From the NCBI RefSeq assembly GCF_018129965.1, contig NZ_JAFCKW010000010.1, forward strand, positions 1-64,000: a stretch of 64,000 nucleotides of DNA. The letters are read 5' to 3'. Under the pieces are notes generated by a model. The model ran no database searches. It was not told the origin of the DNA and saw nothing but the letters and a program-made list of their open reading frames with translations. Position 1 is the stretch's first letter, and each line of letters begins with the position of its first letter. This stretch comes from Bradyrhizobium diazoefficiens (GTDB lineage Bacteria > Pseudomonadota > Alphaproteobacteria > Rhizobiales > Xanthobacteraceae). This document shows positions 60,226 to 64,000 of this stretch, in pieces. The translations under genes were made by a program, and so were the position numbers.

Positions 60226-61197
60226 ATGAATGTGCACGCCAGCGCTTTGGCCGAAGCCCATCTTCCGGACGAACAGACCACCGCTTTCGCCCGCGAAGCG
60301 ATCGAGGATTTGTCGCAACAGCCGAAGAAGCTGTCGCCGAAATATTTCTACGACGCCACCGGCTCCGAGCTGTTCGAGGCGATCACGCGGCTGCCGGAAT
60401 ATTATCCGACGCGCACCGAGCTGGCGATCCTGAAGGAGCGCGGCAGCGAGATCGCGAAGATCATTCCGGAACATGCCGCGCTTGTCGAGTTCGGCGCCGG
60501 GGCGACCACGAAGGTCCGCCTGCTGCTCGACCAGTGCAAGTTCGCGGCCTATGTCCCCGTCGATATTTCCGGTGATTTCCTGAAAGCACAGGCGAACGGC
60601 CTGCAGCGTGACTTCCCGTCGCTCGGGATCTATCCCGTGGCGGCCGACTTCACCACGCCGTTCGAACTGCCCCAGGCGGTGGCATCCATGCCCAAGGTCG
60701 GCTTCTTCCCAGGCTCGACCATCGGAAATTTCGAGCCGGAGCAGGCCCAGGTCTTCCTGAAGAGCGCCCGCGAGATTCTCGGTGCCGGCGCGCAGATGAT
60801 CATCGGCGCCGACCTCGAAAAGGACGAGCGCGTACTCCACGATGCCTATAACGATGCCGCCGGCGTCACCGCGCGCTTCAACCTCAATGTGCTGGTGCGC
60901 ATCAACCGCGAACTCGGCGGCAATTTCGACCTCTCGGCCTTTACCCACCGCGCCATCTACAACCGCGAGCGGCACCGCATCGAGATGCACCTGATCAGCA
61001 GGAAGAGCCAGACCGTGCGCCTGCTCGGCACCAGCTTCTCGTTCCGCACCGGCGAGAGCATCCACACCGAGAACAGCTACAAATACAGCATCACGCGTTT
61101 TGCCGCGCTGGCGCAGGGCGCAGGCTGGAAGGTGCGCGAGAGCTGGACGGATGCGGCGAAGATGTTCTCGGTGCATGCGCTGGAAGCCGCGCAATAG
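60226..61197 (+). CDS. egtD: L-histidine N(alpha)-methyltransferase EgtD
   Basis: A 323-residue SAM-dependent methyltransferase that makes hercynine from histidine. The SAM-binding VEFGAGATTKVRLLL, the YFYDATGSELFEAITRLPEYYPTRTE N-terminal segment and FFPGSTIGNF are family hallmarks. GGAG lies seven bases before the ATG at 60226. With egtB it gives a two-gene ergothioneine pathway; egtC and egtA are absent, which is normal for the fungal/proteobacterial-type route using cysteine directly. Confidence 0.94.
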   Translation: MNVHASALAEAHLPDEQTTAFAREAIEDLSQQPKKLSPKYFYDATGSELFEAITRLPEYYPTRTELAILKERGSEIAKIIPEHAALVEFGAGATTKVRLLLDQCKFAAYVPVDISGDFLKAQANGLQRDFPSLGIYPVAADFTTPFELPQAVASMPKVGFFPGSTIGNFEPEQAQVFLKSAREILGAGAQMIIGADLEKDERVLHDAYNDAAGVTARFNLNVLVRINRELGGNFDLSAFTHRAIYNRERHRIEMHLISRKSQTVRLLGTSFSFRTGESIHTENSYKYSITRFAALAQGAGWKVRESWTDAAKMFSVHALEAAQ

Positions 61198-61210
61198 GCG
61201 CGCCGGGAGC

Positions 61211-62407
61211 TCAATGCTCCCCAGCCTCCTCGCCCTTCGATCCCAGCGACACCGACTCCCAAACTGCCACGACGATCATGACGACCGTCGTCGCGACCGA
61301 CAGCCAGAGCGGCGAGAGTTCTGAGGCGAACCACCACAGCGCCAGCAACAGAATGATGCCGATGACATGCGAGAGCTGGAGGAAGCCGCGGATCGCGTGC
61401 TTGAACAGGATGGTGCCGACCAGAAACACCAGCGGCCCGCCGACGGTGCTGACGATGGTCCTGATATCGGAATGGCCGGCCGGATGTTTCAGCACCAGTT
61501 CGTCCGACACCGCGGTCAGGATGATGCCGGCGACGATCGGCATGTGTAGATAGGTGTAGGCGAGCCGCGCCAACCGGCCCGATTCGGCGGACTTCGAGAT
61601 CAGCTCCGAACCGGCTTCCGCGCCCTTGTGGAAATAGATCCACCACATCGCGATGGAGCCGACCAGCGCCGAGACGAAGGCCACGATGTTACCCGCGGTC
61701 CATTCCAGCTCGGCGAAGGTCGCGCCGTTGACGACGACAGCCTCACCGAGCGCAATGATGATGAAGCCGGCGCAGCGCTCGGCCATATGGCCGCCCTCGA
61801 CGGCCCAGGCCTCGACCGACGAAAAACCGAGCTTCGGGACCCAGAAGCGGACCGACGGCCCGACATATTCGATCGTCAGCGCCACGATCCAGAACCACAG
61901 CCGCGCCTCTTCATGTGCGAGGCCCCCGAGGATCCAGAAGATTGCGGAGCCGCAGAGCCAGGCCAGGATGCGGGTCGCGTTATGCCGCACCAGTGTCCGG
62001 TGCGCGGGAGTCACAAGCAGCCAGAACGCGGTGCGTCCGACCTGCATCGTCGCGTAGGCGAGCGCGAACCACAGGCCCCGCCCCTCGAACGCGGTCGGGA
62101 TCGTCGTGGACAGCACGAGGCCGCCCAGCATCATCAGGAAGACCAGGATGCGGACCGGCGTGAGCTCGGGGTCAAGCCAGTTGGTGACCCAGGCGGTGTA
62201 GACCCACACCCACCACACCGCGAGAAACAGCACCGTGACATGCACCGCGCCGAGCGGCGTGAAATGGTGCAACAGCGTGTGCGAGACCTGGGTGACGGCG
62301 AAGACGAAGACGAGATCGAAGAACAGCTCGACATTGGTGACGCGGCTGTGCTGGTTCGGCAGGATAACGCGAAACATCGCGCCGCGCGGGTTGTCCGCAG
62401 CCATCAT
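61211..62407 (-). CDS. ltrA: Low temperature requirement protein A (LtrA) family membrane protein
   Basis: A 398-residue protein with about ten helices. The N-terminal VTNVELFFDLVFVFAVTQVSH and ALGEAVVVNGATF are typical of the LtrA family, whose function is unsettled. Two adjacent ATGs start the gene. It converges on egtD and its stop lies 13 bases after the egtD stop. Confidence 0.88.
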   Translation of the reverse strand: MMAADNPRGAMFRVILPNQHSRVTNVELFFDLVFVFAVTQVSHTLLHHFTPLGAVHVTVLFLAVWWVWVYTAWVTNWLDPELTPVRILVFLMMLGGLVLSTTIPTAFEGRGLWFALAYATMQVGRTAFWLLVTPAHRTLVRHNATRILAWLCGSAIFWILGGLAHEEARLWFWIVALTIEYVGPSVRFWVPKLGFSSVEAWAVEGGHMAERCAGFIIIALGEAVVVNGATFAELEWTAGNIVAFVSALVGSIAMWWIYFHKGAEAGSELISKSAESGRLARLAYTYLHMPIVAGIILTAVSDELVLKHPAGHSDIRTIVSTVGGPLVFLVGTILFKHAIRGFLQLSHVIGIILLLALWWFASELSPLWLSVATTVVMIVVAVWESVSLGSKGEEAGEH

Positions 62408-62456
62408 CGCCCCCGTCGCGACCAGGTCATGTGCTCGTCAGATCAGGTGCAGCAAA

Positions 62457-62693
62457 TCAAGTCCCTGGCACGCCGGTCTGAAGCGCCAGCGCATGCAGTA
62501 CGCCGCCCATCTGCCCCTGCAGGGACTGGTAGACGATCTGGTGCTGCTGGACGCGGGACTTGCCGCGGAAGGATTCCGAAATCACGGTCGCAGCATAGTG
62601 GTCGCCATCGCCGGCGAGGTCACGGATGGTCACCTCGGCATCGGGGATCGCTGCCTTGATCATCGCCTCGATATCGTGGGCGTCCATGGGCAT
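62457..62693 (-). CDS. bolA: BolA family protein
   Basis: A 78-residue BolA-like protein. It has the class II loop DGDHYAATVISESFRGKSRVQQHQIVYQSL with the cluster-binding His and the C-terminal conserved ALALQT. BolA with CGFS glutaredoxin forms a 2Fe-2S heterodimer. The ATG at 62693 has GGAG ten bases before it; an ATG two codons later is possible. It ends 50 bases before the LtrA gene start, so they may be cotranscribed. Confidence 0.92.
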   Translation of the reverse strand: MPMDAHDIEAMIKAAIPDAEVTIRDLAGDGDHYAATVISESFRGKSRVQQHQIVYQSLQGQMGGVLHALALQTGVPGT

Positions 62694-62891
62694 TCTGGTC
62701 TTGCTCCTTGTCTCGGCTCGTCGTCCAATCGCTGCCGGGGGCCCCTGCGAAGCCAAACGGGCCGGCGGGGGACAAACTTAGCGTGAATGGGCTTCTGCGT
62801 CACGCGTTCAGGCACTATATCCCTGATCCCAACAGGATAAAGGCACGACAACGTGCATGGCGCGGCAGATCGAGCGAAAGGGCGTGACATC

Positions 62892-63251
62892 ATGAAGCTT
62901 CCCGGGCCCGACCACCCCATCACCATCACCCCCAATCCCCGCCGCGTGCGCGTCACGGCCGGCGACCTCGTGATCGCCGAGACCAGCAAGGCGTTGACAT
63001 TGAAGGAGGCCAAATATCCGGCGGTGCAATACGTGCCTCGCGAGGATGCCAACATGGCGCTGCTGGAGCGCACCGAGCGCACCACCCATTGCCCCTACAA
63101 GGGGGACGCGAATTATTACAGCATCAAGGCCGACGGCAAGACGCTCGACAACGCGATCTGGACCTACGAGACGCCCTTCCCCGCGATGACCGAAATATCA
63201 GGCCATCTCGCCTTCTATCCGGACCAGGTGAAGATCGAGGAAGTCGGGTAG
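62892..63251 (+). CDS. DUF427 family protein
   Basis: A 119-residue DUF427 protein. It shows the family's RVRVTAGDLVIAETSKALTL, YFPR-like QYVPREDANMALL, and THCPYKGDANYYSI and AIWTYETPF segments. Function unknown. AAGGG precedes the ATG at 62892. A perfect-armed palindrome follows and separates it from the convergent DUF1328 gene. Confidence 0.9.
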   Translation: MKLPGPDHPITITPNPRRVRVTAGDLVIAETSKALTLKEAKYPAVQYVPREDANMALLERTERTTHCPYKGDANYYSIKADGKTLDNAIWTYETPFPAMTEISGHLAFYPDQVKIEEVG

Positions 63252-63270
63252 CCGCACACTCGGGCTTTTC

Positions 63271-63349
63271 CGTCATGGCCGGGCTTGTCCCGCCTTCGCC
63301 GCGCCGAAGCTGCTTCGGCCGCGCAGGCGGGACAAGCCCGGCCATGACG
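63271..63349. repeat. Intergenic palindrome with 24-bp perfect arms
   Basis: Perfectly complementary 24-bp arms lie at 63271-63294 and 63326-63349 around a 31-base GC-rich loop that contains a smaller dyad. The arms start CGTCATGGCCGGGCTTG. It lies between convergent genes, 19 bases after the DUF427 stop, and could stop transcription from both sides. Similar CGTCAT-ended elements are seen in the A family here. Confidence 0.85.
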
Positions 63350-63373
63350 ATTGCGGCTCGTGATGCGGGCCGC

Positions 63374-63547
63374 CTACACCCTGAAGATCGTGAGCCCGAG
63401 CACCAGCAGCACCAGGAAGATCACGACGAAGACGTAGAACAGCAAGCGGGCGACATCGGCGGAGGCGGCCGAAATGCCCGTGAATCCGAACACGCCGGCC
63501 ACGATCGAGATCAGCAGGAATATCAGGGCCCATTTCAGGATGGTCAT
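63374..63547 (-). CDS. DUF1328/UPF0391 small membrane protein
   Basis: A 57-residue two-helix membrane protein. The sequence WALIFLLISIVAGVFGFTGI and the following ASADVARLLFYVFVVIF, with GLTIF near the end, match the DUF1328 (YtjA) family. It is often stress-induced in rhizobia. GGAG lies six bases before the ATG. Function unknown. Confidence 0.93.
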   Translation of the reverse strand: MTILKWALIFLLISIVAGVFGFTGISAASADVARLLFYVFVVIFLVLLVLGLTIFRV

Positions 63548-63725
63548 CGTCAACTCCGATCTAAGGCGGCACGCGGCCGCCGCCCAACGTGTTCGGGAAC
63601 GCTAACTTCGCTGCGCGGAACTGGTTCCGTGGGGCGCGGTCGGCTACTGTCGCCCAAACGGCGCTTGCTGAATCGGGGTCCCGGCGGCACAGTCCGGCCG
63701 GGAGAAAAGAGCGACCGGGGCGACC

Positions 63726-64000
63726 ATGAGTACGATGTCACATTCCGCGACCATCGGTGCCGAAGCGCACGCCGCGCCGAAGGCCAGGACGCGCAATCTG
63801 TCGCTCGATCGAACCCGCACCTTCCTGACGCTCGTGGTCCTGCTGCACCACGCCGTCATTCCCTACACTCATTTCGGTCACACCGATCCCGTGTCCTGGA
63901 TCGGATTCGACATCGTCGTGGTCGCCACCGACAGCTTCTTCATGGCGATGTTCTTCTTTCTGTCGGGACTGTTCACGTGGTCCGGGATCGCGCGCAAGGC
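63726..64000 (+). CDS. Acyltransferase family 3 protein, cut by window end
   Basis: The first 91 residues of a membrane acyltransferase. After a short polar N-terminus comes LSLDRTRTFLTLVVLLHHAVIPYTHFG, with the His pair of acyltransferase-3 proteins, then a second helix (SFFMAMFFFLSGLFTW). The rest lies beyond the window. A GGGGCG lies five bases before the ATG. Confidence 0.85.
   Translation, partial: MSTMSHSATIGAEAHAAPKARTRNLSLDRTRTFLTLVVLLHHAVIPYTHFGHTDPVSWIGFDIVVVATDSFFMAMFFFLSGLFTWSGIARK

Overview
The window is chromosomal DNA of a GC-rich alphaproteobacterium, most likely a Bradyrhizobium or close relative. The evidence is uniformly high GC at third codon positions, many ATGA-type gene overlaps, a FixK/FNR-type operator, two complete branched-chain-amino-acid-type (Liv/HAAT) ABC transporters, a CO-dehydrogenase-like (cox) gene set, a pca (protocatechuate) segment, and roughly 80-130 bp palindromic intergenic repeats that look alike from one site to another. 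I saw no tRNA, rRNA, CRISPR array, insertion sequence or prophage.

Layout. 0.1-1.0 kb: PhzF-family isomerase. 1.2-6.1 kb (minus): a TetR-controlled drug-efflux operon (tetR, HlyD-type lipoprotein, ABC ATPase, ABC-2 permease) ending in a membrane class III adenylate cyclase; a perfect 18-bp palindrome sits just upstream of tetR. 6.3-7.4 kb: zinc alcohol dehydrogenase with a consensus FixK/FNR box at the class II activator position. 8.1-15.0 kb (minus): cox-type molybdenum hydroxylase cluster with coxG, coxS, coxM, coxD, coxE, two XdhC-type genes and a MoeA-like/MobA fusion, but no large catalytic subunit. 15.2-17.9 kb (plus): pcaB, pcaD, pcaC. 18.5-24.2 kb: a tiny Gln/Gly/Pro-rich gene with its own terminator, then livHMGFK. 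24.2-27.6 kb: divergent response regulator and hybrid histidine kinase. 27.7-31.3 kb: P1 peptidase, Ser-rich EF-hand protein, rpe and three very small ORFs.

31.3-35.6 kb (minus): the least familiar block, an apparent operon of an ExbB/MotA-like channel protein, an ExbD-topology protein with a YfaP/DUF2135-like domain, a two-helix membrane protein, a metallophosphoesterase and a protein-kinase/universal-stress-protein fusion. I regard this as the best candidate for an undescribed system. 35.8-40.6 kb: TetR regulator, small secreted protein, M20 amidohydrolase, acyl-CoA synthetase. 40.8-47.2 kb: LysR regulator divergent from a second Liv-type transporter and a CnbZ-like putative deaminase, with a T-N11-A operator between them. 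47.3-47.5 kb: a frameshifted secD remnant.

47.8-64.0 kb: housekeeping and stress genes: cyclic-nucleotide-binding membrane protein, GST, cytochrome b561, murI, HpcH/HpaI aldolase, cupin, E2-like acyltransferase, rpsD with a structured leader and terminator, threonine aldolase, tandem serine hydrolases, macrodomain protein, monothiol glutaredoxin, egtB-egtD (ergothioneine), LtrA, BolA, DUF427, a 57-residue DUF1328 protein, and an acyltransferase-3 gene cut by the window end.

Coordinates and starts were chosen by eye from ribosome-binding sites and family N-termini. No database search was possible, so family names rest on recognised motifs.
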